Below are positions 21,152-33,230 of a stretch of DNA of 64,000 nucleotides, piece after piece. The DNA comes from Liolophura sinensis. Taxonomy: Eukaryota; Mollusca; Polyplacophora; Chitonida; Chitonidae. The position numbers were made by a program, and so were the translations under genes. The stretch lies in NCBI RefSeq assembly GCF_032854445.1, contig NC_088299.1, positions 5,555,001-5,619,000 on the forward strand. Direction: 5' to 3'. Under the pieces are notes generated by a model. That model ran no database searches, was not told where the DNA came from, and worked only from the letters and a program-made list of their open reading frames with translations. The stretch's first letter is position 1. The number at the start of each line of letters is the position of its first letter.

Positions 21152-24100
21152 TTATTGTTTTAAAAAATTCTCCACGATGCTGTTGAATTCAGTGTTATGG
21201 GTGAGATGTAACTTGTGGCGACCACCCTCAACGATTTCCAAACTGCAACGAAAAGTATACAGGATACATTACATTTAACTTTCATAGGATTATTCTCAGT
21301 ACAGCATACACAATGTGACATTATCTTAGGGCTTCCAGAAATCAATCTGATTTGAATGTCGCTTAGCACCATGAAAAAAACGATATTGTTGCAATTTTGA
21401 CAATACTTAAACACTACAGATGACCATGTTACAAAACTTCATTTCTTTAGCAATATGTATTAAAGACTTATGTTGTTACCAATCCATTTGTCTATTATAC
21501 GGATAATCACTATTTCATTACTGTTCCTGTAACTCATGGCCCCAGTCACAAGAAGCTTTAATTATATTTTCCCACAAATTTTCCCACAGCTGACATAGAG
21601 ACTTGCCCACCATCTTGATGGAAAGACATGTGATCTCCCCGATGGACGATAAAATTGTAAAGTTAAGAAAACTAGAGGTTCACTCTCTGAGGCTCGGATT
21701 GAAATGCATGTAATGTGGCAGGCTGTTTGGAGTTGCACGCAATATACTGGGCCCAGTTCCACTTCCTATCATAGAATTTTTTCTGCTGGATGACTAAGGC
21801 AGCTGTTTTGATTTCTGTTCTACAAAGTTGTCATAATGCTGCACTGAGTGACTGGGCTAAGATACAGATGTACTGTACTTACTGTGATGCTGGCTTCCTC
21901 TCCGCCCGTAGGTGGGAAGGTCTGTCAGCAACCTGCGGATAATTGTGGGTTTCCCCCCGGGGTTCTGCCCAGTTACCTTCCACCATAATACTGGCCACCG
22001 TCGTAGTGAAAATAGTGAAATATTCTTGAGTATGGCGTAAAACACCAATCAAATAAATGAATAAATAGATGTACTTACTGTGAGTTGCTGATGTTGTTGT
22101 GAAGAAATCGTGGGTGCTGTGTGTGAATGACGGGGGTCCTTACTGCCGTGAAGAATCAGCGTGTCACAGGTCACCTTCTGAAGGTCGTCCACACAGATGT
22201 TACCTGAAAGTTGTTCATCCAAATACTGTATTACATTAACAAACTGAACATCACAGTTTATTTATTTGATTCTAGTTCAACATCATACTTTAGAATTTTC
22301 ACTGATACAAAGGCTAGTTAGTTTCTTTCATCACTATGATCTTTATTTATTTCTCTGATTCTTGTTTAACATACTATCACAAATTGTATAACTGATATGA
22401 CTGCTTGTTTGATCAGCATCAATCTTTAATTATGTATTTGATACTTGTTAAACATAATATCTTTCCATGTTTCACTGATAGGACTGTTTGTTTGATCAGC
22501 ATCATCTTTATTTATCTGGCTCATGTTTAACATGATATCTTACAATTTTGCACTGACATGACTGTTTGTTTGATCAGCATTGTCTTCATTTATCTGACCC
22601 ATATTTAACACGATATCTTACAATTTTGAACTGATATGAATGTTTGTTTAATTAGCATTGTCTTTATTTATCTGACTCATGTGTAACATGACATCTTACT
22701 ATTTCGCACTGACAGGACTGTTTGTTTGATCAGCATTAACTTTATTTATCTGACTCATGTTTAACATATCTTGCAGTTTTGCACTGATATGACTGTCTAT
22801 TTGATCAGCATTATCTTTATTTATCTGACTCATGTTTAACATGACATCTTAGTATTTTGCACTGATAGGACTGTTTGCCTGATCAGCATTATCTTTATTT
22901 ATCTGACTCATGTTTAACATATCTTGCAGTTTTGCACTGATATGACTGTTTGTTTGATCAGCATTATCTGACTCATGTTTATCATGATATCTTACTATTT
23001 TGCACAGATATGACATGTTTCTTTGATTGTTGTTTTACACCTTACTGAAGAATAATACTGCACTTATACTATGGGGGTCCATTTCATGGGTGGCGGAAAC
23101 CAAGCACGTGGAGAAAAGCTCAGGCTGCACTTTCATAAAGCTGTTAGTCACATTTCTTGTAAATTTTTCATAAATGTTTAAGTTATAGCTCCATAAGACA
23201 ACCTCATTTCCAAGGAAAGTTATACAAAACTGATTTACAAAGTTTCATAAAAGTGGCCCCAGACCTAAGCAATTTACTGACAGACTTTCTCACTTCTGTA
23301 AAGGTACAGATATGCACACTACTCTGGTGGAAGACAAGTAGTCACATGGGGACCATCAAAAAAAAACTGGCTCAGTGTAAGTATAATGCAGCTGGGTAGG
23401 GTGTCATGTCTGGTGTCAAGTCGGCATGATACTTCAGTGGCGGCAGCACTTTGGTGACATGGAATCGCCCCGCCCCAAGAGGACACAGTATATGTACACA
23501 CACCTAATGACTCCTCGTCCTCATATGACTGAAAAATTGTTAAGTACGACTTTAAATCTCAAGCATTCATTCATTCATTCATTCAACCAAAATACCACGA
23601 ATGCTAGGGGGAATGTAAAAATACCCTGTTCAAGGCAAGCCTTGAATCCGCACGACATGTGCCTATTCACTTGAAAGACAAGCTCCTTAACCGCTTAACC
23701 ATGTCGGGCTCTTTGATGATTCACTTGTGATCAGTTTAATATACCTGTGGAGGAAACTTAAGTGAGGAATTTCAGAGACTGAATAAGTGATGACTGAATG
23801 TACCTTTACGCTCAGTCCAGTACTGTCTCAGAGTGTTCATGCGAAGATTCCAGTTTGTTTTGAAGTAGTCTTCACCATAGTGATCTAATACAGGTAGCTT
23901 CATCCCATCTGTCCACTTGTCTAAAACAGAAACATAATTATCATATAACACAAGGATTGTTATAGCAGTTACATGATCACGTAGGACTCATTACATACAA
24001 TTACATATCTGAAACAGAAACATAATTGTCCTATAACACTAGGATTGTTACCACAGTTACACGACCACGTAGGGCTCCTCACATACAACTGTATATCTGA

Positions 24101-27100
24101 AACAGAAACATAATTATCATATAACACTAGGATTGCTACAACAGTTACATGACCACATAGGCCTTATCACATACAATTACATATCTGAAACAGAAACATA
24201 ATTATCATATAACACAAGGATTGCTGCAGCAGTTACACGACCACGTAGGACTCATCACATACAATTACATATTTGAAACAGAAACATAATTATCCTGTAA
24301 CACTAGGATTGTTACCACAGTTACACGACTGTGGACTCCTCACATACAATTGCATATCTGAAACAGAAACATTATTATCCAAGTAAAACTCATCATGTTA
24401 CATGCACACATGTCGGATGTCCTAACACATTTTTCAGAAAAAATGACTCAATCTGGGTGTCCCAAAGCTCTATAAACGAAATTTTTGGAAACTCAAGACA
24501 TGCCAATTATTATCATAATCAATAGGCTCCTTGGGCTATGGTAGGTAAATAAGAATCTTTAGTTTAAAACCTTAAAGTGAAGTGATTCTGTCAAAGCTGT
24601 GTTAATCACATTAAAACCAATATATACATAAAGGCCAAAACTGTATCAACTGTTATTGGGATACATGTTCAATAGACACCAGACATACCTTACATGACCC
24701 TAAATTTCATCCATAACTAACTTACCCATTTTTCCTAATTCTGAGAGTTGTATTGCTTTCAGAAAGGTGTTTTAAGATTTGTTTGGAACATGGGATGATA
24801 TTCTACTGGAAAATTGAAAGTTTCAGCACCAAAAATAATATCTGGTGACATTTACTCGCCTAGAGTAAGCATCTCAAGTTTAAAAGATCTACCCTAACTC
24901 TTCTACCTCTTTAACCCTCTCTGCAACCAATATTTTGAAACATTCTAAGAGAACTATGGAATGTAAAGAAATAATCTGCACTGCTTTATGAAGTCTGCAT
25001 CTTTAATGAACAAAACACATTTTTAGCATCATTGTCATAAAAATTTTATCCATAAATTCCACTGAAAAAAAGTGATTTAGCGGCTGAAAATGTTGAAGAT
25101 TTATAGTATATGTAGTAGGTCTCCAGTTATAACGTTTACCCTGGAAAATTAACAGATTGACGGACAGACAACATTATCCCATAATGCAATCTGTCACTGA
25201 CGATGGGCATATCAAAACACTTGTACAAGGGGCATGCAATCAGAGGGCACTCAAGCTCTATATGAGTTTGCATGTACGTACTTGTCCTCCAGGCTGATTA
25301 GGACGTGTAAGGTGTGAGATACCCCAAAATATCTAGTTACAGCTACAATGATACCCTCAGGTATATATGTATATGTGGTTACAGCTGCAAAGACAACCCG
25401 TAATTAATTTATTTATGTATTTGATAGGTGTTACATGCCGTACTCAAGGATATTTCACTTACAGAACGGCAGCCTGCATAATGGTGATAGGATACTGAGG
25501 GGAAGCTCATGACTATCCACAGGTTGCTGGCAAACCTTGCCACATACGTGAGCTGGACCTGAACTCTAAAGCACTAAGCACTTTAAACCACCTCATACTA
25601 AAATGACTTGCAACTGACTCCTAACTAAACTTTGCAGGCTTATATTTTTCCTTTCGAATTCCCATCACTGGTGTGAACTGTCTGCCTGACGAGATAACAT
25701 GCAAATGAGACAGCACAGAGATTTCCACAACGTAACATTCGCTCGTGGATCGCACATATACCAGCGTAAACTATAGGATAGGATATAAACGTGATCCTCC
25801 TTTCTATCGACCATGTATCATAAAATATCCATAACTCCCACCAATCTGCATAGCAGAACTAATGGTACATGTACATGGTAGCATAATTATGACACAATAC
25901 CGTGTCTGACATCTGAAGTTCACTGAACGTCCCCTGTATACTATACAGGTGATGCTAAATCTGTCAACAGAGTTATGTTTCTAATATTTGAGCGAGTAAA
26001 TGGGTCAAAGGGAAACCTAAGACAAAACTGAACATTTGATTGTCCACTTGTCAGTAGACATCCTAGTGTCTTAACTGTAGATGACCTTTAAAATTTTTTC
26101 TCGTCAGTAATATGCCCCTAAAAGGCTCAGTTCATCATAATGTGCCCTGGTACTTACTGCTGGTCAGACTTAAATCATGTTCTGTGATGAAGGCACTTGT
26201 CCCCCACACCACCAGCTTGTTCACGAATTCCGGGAACCTGGCTGCTAACTTCACAGCCACTGTACCCCCGTCTTCATAACCTAACACATCAAACTTTTTT
26301 GCACGCATCATCTGAGAACAAAAAAACACAAAGGTTTTCTTGAGAAATTATATTCTTCCAACTTGTACTGAAATTACATCTCGGAAAACAATTTCACATT
26401 GTGTGCCATTAAAAGCTCAATCATCTTAGATTAATTAAGATAAATACAGAGCTTGAAAGCTAATGATAACTTATTTATTAATTTGATTTCTTTTAGTGAA
26501 GCTGTGTTGAAGAATTTAACACCTATACAATGGCAATCAATTTAGATTTATTTATTTATTTGATTGGTGTTTTATGCTGTACTCAAAGATATATCCCTCT
26601 TATGACAGCAGCCAGCATTATGGTGGGAGGAAACTGGGCAGAGCCACGACTATGCGCAGGGTGCAATCAGTTTAGAGGTGGCGGAAACCAAAGTACCCAG
26701 GGTAAACTAACCAGATGCTAAAAATCACCCTTGGTCTTGGCATGTGTTTGGCAAGATGACATCCAAATACTGTGTATTTACTTTTGTAAATAAAGTACTC
26801 TGACCAATTTCATAAAATAAGTTCAACTGAAATCAATGATGCCACTGCAGCAGTGTTCCCCATCATGAGTAACAACAGCAAACACTGAGTCATATTTTGT
26901 TCTGTTTCACTGTATATAGATGAACTGATACACATACCTTCATCAGTCCTACGGCATCCTCTACGTCCTTGTCAAAGAACTCCAGTGCCCATTTCCTCTG
27001 AGGGGGGATACTCTTCCCATATCCCCTGGGGTCCAGAGCCACCAGAGTAAATTTGTCTTTGTCCAAACCCCGGAGCTGTGGCCCAAAGTCTATCCTGGTG

Positions 27101-30100
27101 GAGCCTGAAACCAAAATTCAGTACTCATTTATTTGACTGAATGCGTATACCCCAGAATTTTTTCACTGACACAATGAGAGGAGTTTTAAGGGTGGAGGAA
27201 ACCAGCGTGCTGAGGGAAACTATCTACCTTTGGCAAGTTACTGATGAGGTTTTCCATATGTGACATACAGAGTACCAGTATCTCAAGTGACTGAATATTT
27301 ACCAATTTATTTTATTGATATGCAAATGCATTTCAGGCACTAATTACTGTTATTTCATTTACATGTACATAACAAACGCCAAGCTTAGAGATAGTGAAAG
27401 GCTTCCATCTTAAAACATCATTCATAACCCTTACACCTATGATCAAATTATTTATAAAGGTGAAATATCCTCCAGTACACAGTATCATATAATGAAAAAA
27501 CATCAATAAATAAACAATTTTTTTTATTCCTTAAAAGTGTATTGTTCTACTGTCCAATTCTGATCAAACATATGCCCTCTGTAGTGATTCTAGAATGGTG
27601 TACTAAATGACTCAAGTGCATGTCACATGACCTCAAAACTGAATACACTAATTCATTAACTTCCTGTGGTTTTCATATTTTAACCTTTTTTGATTTTCTA
27701 CTTAATGTAAATGTGATCTGATTAAAGATGCAATCATTTTCACATAATTAAGACATAACTGTTTCCTGGTTATAACTGCCAAGGTGTCATAAAGCCATAC
27801 TCTTTCATTTCCTAGACACTATCCTTCCTTTCTTTATTCATTCATTAAATTACTTAATATTCCAGAGATCTGGAAGCTTTATATGGATGAAAATTATTTG
27901 CTGTTCTACACTAACCCAGAGAGCCTGGCAGCAGCAAGACAAAGTTTTCTCCCGTGCCTGTCTCTTCATAGTGAAGATCAGCCCCATTGATAATCAGTCT
28001 GCGAGACTCTACAATTCTGTAACAAAGATGCAGACTCTTTATCACACCTCGTGTCACGTCGCAGGGATGAATCGCATTAGACTATCTCTTTATCTATATA
28101 AAAATATCTATATCAAAACTATTTTAACGTTTCACTCAATCTCTCTTATAAGTGACATTACCAATGCCATAACCACTTTAAACATCAATAGATATATTAC
28201 TTCTCATTCCAAGGGTACACAGGGTGCCTTCTATAGCTCTCAGATCATGAACAAGTAGCTTCCACATACATTATTAACCTCTCAGAATCGTTACATTCAC
28301 CAACCTGGAACTTCCAGTCCTGTCGCCTGCACTGTCCTGAAAGTGTCAATGCTGTACCTCACAAAAAGTGGTGCCCCATGATCTTAAAGTAATTCTGAAT
28401 TTATATCACCTCATTATGCAGAAATAATAAAGACCATAACATCACAATTAACGGAAATGTAATCACCTCTGCTCATTTTCAAAGAACTAGATCCTTTACT
28501 TTTTTTTTTTTTCAACAGTTGATAATATAGTTCCTTCTGTTCAGTATTAGCACAGAAATATTAGAGATTATAAACTTAACAGTTCCAAATAAGTTGTCAG
28601 TCACCATTTTAATGGTGTACACATGCTTGGTTTTAATCCAATAGTATGAGTTTATCTATATTATTGTGATGATGTTGACGCCATGGCCATTATTACTGAC
28701 TAGGACATGATTTGAACACAGAATTACTGCAGGATTTGAAGAAAACATGTTTTAGTAGGGTACAGATTTGACATATTGAGAACAGCACACTTGAAAAGAT
28801 CGAGTTCCCGGTTAGTCAATAGTAGAGTACAAATCTGTCATGTCTGTATTTCTGAAAGCAAAGCTGAGAAGAATGGAACGGATCTCAGATGGACACATGT
28901 AGATGCTGCCTCACTGCAGTACTGGTCCAGACATGACATCCACTCAAATATGACAAAAACTTTCATGCAAAATGCAAAGATTCATGATACTCTACAAAAG
29001 GCCTATGATATTATGATAACAGTTCTCAACAAGCTAATTCAGACACATATATGTTCACATGGTCATGTGCAATGGCAACATCATGGTTTTTACATTAACC
29101 TTAAAAGATGCCCACAATCTCTCCCTGACAAAACCAGCATGACTTTAGCTTGAACTCAGTTAATGCATTTAGGTAATTAGAGGCTCATGAGGAAGTTGTG
29201 AAGACTAGGGTGACACCTACATGTAACTTTCTACATCACTACTTAGGTCAATCCATTCATGCTTCCCTGAATGAGGCTGGCCAAATATCGAGGAGACCCT
29301 TTTCAGATGTAGTCCATGTGACAAAAGCATGTGACACACTCACATGTACATTCAACCCTAACCATGTGCATCTGTCTTAAAGACGTCTAAACACCACATG
29401 CTAGCACAACAGCTTGAGTTGTGTAGTGGTACAAGCAATTGGCTACAAACCTCACAGGCCATCTGAAACCACAGTGTTTCAAGACAAACTATGGAAATCC
29501 TTTCAAAAATGTATGTACCACAAATAATCTCATATGTAACACTAACACATAACACTATGTAAAATGATCAAAATCATATTTACACTGTTTTTCTTCGTAT
29601 GCAAACTGAACATCACCCCATTCAATTTTAATCAATCAAAAATCTGTCAAAGTACCGTGACCGTGAGAGAAAAAACATTACGTCAGAACGCATCTGGAAA
29701 TCAACATGTAAATATTACTCTAGTCTTTACAACTTCAGCTTGTGAGTCAATGTGCTGCACTAGCAGGCTAACAACCAAGCCACAAAGGCCTACACACATA
29801 CTTACCCTTTCCTCCAGTCAGAAGGTGGAGTAGCCAGGCACTGGTTGGCTTGTGTCATCAGAGTGAAGTAACTGTAAGAACATAACAACATTGATCAATA
29901 AATCAGGAATATTAATGCGATTGTGCGACTGGAAAACTTCTTGAACTATGTATAACTAGGCGTGAATATTGTCCGAAAGTCTTCGCAGTTTGCATCGTTG
30001 ACTTGCCTGTTTGTAGTGTCAATGTGATTTTTACGACATGTTAGCGCAAAAATCTTGTCCTTCGCCGCTGCAACAACAACAGCTCCGACGTTTGAGAATT

Positions 30101-30131
30101 TTCCTCCACCAAAAGCACTGACCAATGCCAT
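21152..30131 (-). CDS. BPHL: BPHL-like (valacyclovir hydrolase-like) alpha/beta hydrolase, 7 exons, nucleophile Ser replaced
   Basis: Minus-strand exons: 30131-30003 (start MALVSAFGGG; end uncertain), 29871-29806, 27104-26938, 26311-26158, 23920-23804, 22203-22079, 21242-21152. Phases agree from exon 3 to 5. Family signatures: LLTGGKGSTRIDFGPQL (oxyanion region), ALDPRGYGKS, the elbow LGYEDGG (family GWSDGG), KLVVWGTSAF, LILHGSKDP with the acid Asp, and GGRHKLHL with the catalytic His. Known members are mitochondrial serine hydrolases of amino-acid esters and homocysteine thiolactone. Oddities: the elbow Ser is Glu (GAA, 26273-26275); exon 2 changes frame between LLHSDDTSQPV and WLLHLLTGG; exon 6 has five Cs after AAGGA that break the frame before VIHTQHPRFLHNN. 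It could be a pseudoenzyme, a decaying copy, or partly assembly error. Expected length ~275 aa against 291 in human. Confidence 0.85.
21888..22069 (+). repeat. MetaSINE-like family A inserted at the BPHL exon-6 splice donor
   Basis: 5'-truncated copy starting at tgctggcttcctctccgccc, ending in aataaatgaataaata. It is flanked by a perfect 14-bp target duplication tgtacttactgtga (21874-21887 and 22070-22083). On the minus strand that duplicated word contains the exon-6 donor (CACA/GTAAGTACA). Confidence 0.9.
22250..23020. repeat. ~90-bp minisatellite in BPHL intron 5
   Basis: About eight diverged units of roughly 80-95 bp, each with the words ctttatttatctgactcatg, tttaacatgatatctta and gcactgatatgactgtttg. 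Units differ by small deletions (one lacks the ctttattta part). Lies immediately 5' (gene sense) of exon 6. Confidence 0.8.
23040..23320 (-). repeat. Family C SINE-like relic
   Basis: Contains ttactgaagaataatactgc, ggtggcggaaaccaagcacg and agcaatttactgacagactt, in the same order as the copies near 13530 and 27190, with an unrelated stretch at 23130-23260 between them. Degenerate. Confidence 0.45.
23385..23585 (+). repeat. SINE-like family B copy, 3' half
   Basis: Shows tgatacttcagtggcggcag, a body with acagtatatgtacacacacc, the tail gactgaaaaattgttaagta and then (attc)n. Sister to 18043-18262. Confidence 0.65.
23928..24372. repeat. ~87-bp minisatellite in BPHL intron 4
   Basis: Five tandem units, each running ctgaaacagaaacataatta, then ataacactaggattg, cagttacatgaccacgtagg and catacaattacatat. 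The array starts against exon 5 (ends 23920) and so touches its splice acceptor side on the minus strand. Unit divergence is low, suggesting recent expansion. Confidence 0.85.
25407..25568 (-). repeat. MetaSINE-like family A copy
   Basis: Reversed copy: tail tatttatgtatttgataggt, then ccgtactcaaggatatttca, ataatggtgatagg and ggttgctggcaaacct. It is truncated before the tRNA-like head. Confidence 0.8.
26547..26662 (-). repeat. MetaSINE-like family A, truncated, with target duplication
   Basis: Reversed tail (tttatttatttatttgattg) to ccacgactatgcgcagg. Flanked by gcaatcaatttaga (26533-26546) and gcaatcagtttaga (26663-26676), a 14-bp duplication with one mismatch. Confidence 0.85.
27140..27290 (-). 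repeat. Family C SINE-like copy
   Basis: Contains gtggaggaaaccagcgtgct and acctttggcaagttactgat, the family core. Sits just upstream (gene sense) of BPHL exon 3. Confidence 0.5.
27300..29800. other. BPHL intron 2, no further gene seen
   Basis: 2.5 kb of AT-rich DNA between BPHL exons 3 and 2. I see no coding block with splice sites, no RNA gene and no recognisable transposon. It has a T run at 28499-28512. Confidence 0.4.
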
Positions 30132-31119
30132 CTTAAACACATAGACCTTTCAGTTACTTCATACACGGATGCACGCTGTTTCCACACTTCGGTATGTTTG
30201 AAGTGTTTAATTCGCCGACGCAGCAAGACAGGAATCTAGAGTTATTGAACTTGGCCTACTGAACTTCTACATGTTTACTGACACAAAAACTAGGCCGGAA
30301 GACAATTTAGGCCGAGGGACCGCCCATTATTTACAACTACGCTGTAGCCGTTTCTCAAATTCTTTCTTCGTAGATTTGAACTATTTCACAGCTGTTAGTA
30401 TTGCCTGATAAATACCATCACATACAACAACAATGCTGCAGTAAGTTTGTTTAAAATCTGGCCTAACATATATTGTTGAATTTGGCGTTCAACCGTGCAA
30501 CGAAGACTCCCCTTCCACAACATTCTCCGACCCCTTTGCCTGTTTAGTTGAAACTGTCACGTGTCAATATTTACAAGCTATGCACACAACTGCGTAATTC
30601 ATTAAGAGAGAACGAGTGTGCAGTACTCATAGTATTTCAATGCAAAACTGCATAAATGGTATAATTCAAATATATTGGAATGAAAAGACAGAATGATTAC
30701 ACATTAAATTTTGTAAGATCAACAGTAGGCCTAAATTACATGCATGCATTGGCAACTCTAAATAGATTTGGAATCATGTAGGCCCTATGTATGTCTACTC
30801 GATAGATATGATCGATGGAACGGTAACTAAGTAATTACTTTACCTATTACAATTATTCGTTTTTTCCCCCTGAATAGTCCTAATTAAGTCTATATTAGGA
30901 ACTGCGTGGTGTCCTAGCTGCGATCCGAATGCAATGTATTATGTGAACAGAGTAAGTAAGCCTACGTGTAACACCTCTAATTATTATAAAGTGGAATTTT
31001 GTCGCCAATTTTCTGGTTAATAAAATAACATAATAATTCTTTTGACTGTGTAAATTTTGCTTAATATTAGTATGGAATTCAGTCTTATATTTTTGAAACT
31101 GTGTTTTGTTAAAACATTT

Positions 31120-31468
31120 AGTTTTTCATTTATATGACGGTGGTTACTTTTGTCGATGGAGAACCGAAGTGTACTTAGTAAATCACCGCCAATCGCTAAG
31201 TATTGAGTATACTAACAAACTTCCTGACCTAAAAATCCTGCCGATCGAACTAGCGACAGCGGGAATCGAACACACGGTCGACCCCATCGGTTAGATCCGA
31301 TTCGACAGTAGGCAGAAGAAGCTGTTACACCTTCTGAGTTACACTATTCGTTTTAGTGGTTTTCATGACACATAATGCCTATAATGCTGGTCGCCATCGT
31401 ATAAGTGAAATATTTTTGAGTATCGGTATGCTGTAGTACGTATTCCAATCGAATAAATAAATAAATAT
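31120..31468 (+). repeat. Composite of family C and family A SINE pieces
   Basis: 31120-31345 has gagaaccgaagtgtacttag, then aatcaccgccaatcgctaag and a tRNA-like end read in reverse (gcgggaatcgaacacacggt, a B-box complement). 31381-31468 is the 3' end of family A (ataatgctggtcgccatcgt to aataaataaata). Two SINEs appear to have been juxtaposed. Confidence 0.6.
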
Positions 31469-32726
31469 GATAACCAGTCATTGCTTAATTTCAAGGAGTA
31501 AATTACTACACAAGGATAGATAGTGTTAATTTCCATCATTACGATGGAAGTTTTGACGGGGCTTTAATCAATCCTATATACAAAGATATACTCGATAATT
31601 TTGTATGAAAGAAGATACAGGTATATGGAACATCCATAACTTCTAGCTTGTAGCTGCTTAAAAATTCTCTTTTGGAATGGATAATTTGTTATTATTTGTA
31701 ATATAATTGGGAGCCAATAAGAATAAGATTTGAAAAATATTTTATTTTGGGGGATATATGTAATAAATGGATATTCCATATTGAATAACGTATATTCCAT
31801 ATTCACAATGAACTGTTCAATACTGTAAGTAGATTTTATATCAATGCCCATATTCTCCCCTCGAATATAGTCTCGATGGAAAAGTTCAGATTTGTTTCAA
31901 CTGACATTGAGTAATTTACATGCATGTTATTCGGTTTTCACGCGATGCTTTTATCTGGTCGGATTGTTTACAGTCTTGACGGATGTCAAACCAACACTGT
32001 ATGACAGTTTTGTACCCAAACCCTCCATATTATGCAACTCTATATACAATGATAACTACAATGATGCGCGTACTTTTGAAGCTTTTACTATGTATATTGT
32101 CCTGTTATTAACAAGTGTTTTGGGGGATATTGCATATTAGTCTCGACTGGCTATTCGTTAAATATCCAATATCTTTCATCAAATAAACAGTTTATCACTA
32201 GCACTGAGACCTAAATGTATGATCATCACGGTGGGAACGATCTGGACAAGTTTTATCGACATCGTTAGTCAAACGTATGGAAACTGATAGTCCAAGATTA
32301 CTTTAGCTTTAGGAAATATCCTCAATCCTTGATTGAAGAGCATTATACCAAACCCAACGCCATAGCAATCTGGGACAATGGGAAACTGACAGGAAGTTAA
32401 GTTTGACTGCAAATTTTAAAATGTGTGTGCACCTTAGCCAGATTCAAGTGCATGTCATGCAAAACGCATGCTTGGTATTTATGCGTCTTAACAATTCTTA
32501 TGACACATCGTGAATAGACTAATGTTTATATTACCTTATTCAGTCATATTTACAAAGTAGGCGGGCAATCGTAGTTTTGAGAAATATCAACAAGGACTGA
32601 AGGAATACTTACCATGTACTTTTGAAATGAATAGTACCATCATATTACTGTATATATTGAGAGAGTAAATACATGTATGTTCTGCATGCACAACTTTCTG
32701 CATGAAACCAGTTAAGACAAGTTTTC

Positions 32727-32999
32727 GGGGCCTCCGTGGCTCAGTTGGTTAGCGCGCTAGCGCAGCGTAATGACCCAGGAGTCTCTCAACAATGCGGTCG
32801 CTGTGAGTTCAAGTCCAGCTCATGCTGGCTTCCTCTCCGGCCGTTCGTGGGAAGGTCTGGCAGCAACCTGTGGATGTTCGTGGGTTTCCCCGAGGGCTCT
32901 GCCCGATTTCCACCCACCATAATGCTGGCCGTCATCGTATAAGTGAAATATTCTTGAGTATGGCGTAAAACACCAATCAAATAAATAAATATAATAAAT
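32727..32999 (+). repeat. Full-length MetaSINE-like family A (reference copy)
   Basis: 273 bp with all parts: head ggggcctccgtggctcagtt (A box TGGCTCAGTTGG), B box GAGTTCAAGTCC near 32813, conserved centre (gctggcttcctctccggccg to ccaccataatgctggcc), 3' part tcttgagtatggcgtaaaac and an (aata)n tail. A perfect 12-bp target duplication agacaagttttc flanks it (32715-32726, 33000-33011). Pol III-type SINE mobilised in trans by a LINE; MetaSINE membership is from memory of the family layout. Confidence 0.92.
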
Positions 33000-33230
33000 A
33001 GACAAGTTTTCTTGATCCTTACCTACAGGTACATGGTTGCAGTTCTAAACTTGTCAATTCGTCATTTGCAAGGATATATAATCATATCGTAAACCAATGT
33101 ATACATGTAAATTAGTGGTTGTCTTCATGGCTGCCATGACTTGTTTATTCAAAAGAGGTTTGTAGTAAAGCTCAATGCACAAAAATATAACGAAGTAAAA
33201 CGAGTTCATCTTGCTTGCGTGGCGTTATTG

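Larger units (their letters stand above)
30132..33230. other. Intergenic DNA upstream of BPHL
   Basis: The first ~300 bp is likely BPHL promoter: GC-richer, with ggccggaag (ETS-like, 30293) and gggaccgccc (30318). Beyond that there are SINE relics (31120-31468 and 32727-32999) and unique AT-rich sequence. Short open frames here lack splice context or conservation that I can judge. Confidence 0.3.

Noticed and set aside
22250-24372. Regularly spaced repeats that could suggest a CRISPR array
   Set aside because: Units are contiguous, diverged tandem repeats in the intron of a eukaryotic gene; no spacer/repeat alternation and no cas genes.
30420-30960. Possible divergent gene opposite BPHL (ATGCTGCA/GTAAGT, then an exon-like stretch with WCPSCDPNAMYYVNR)
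   Set aside because: The phase of the two pieces does not match and the first exon would code for two residues; left out.
32280-32400. Short open stretch ending IAIWDNGKLTGS
   Set aside because: About 50 codons without start or splice sites and no recognised family.
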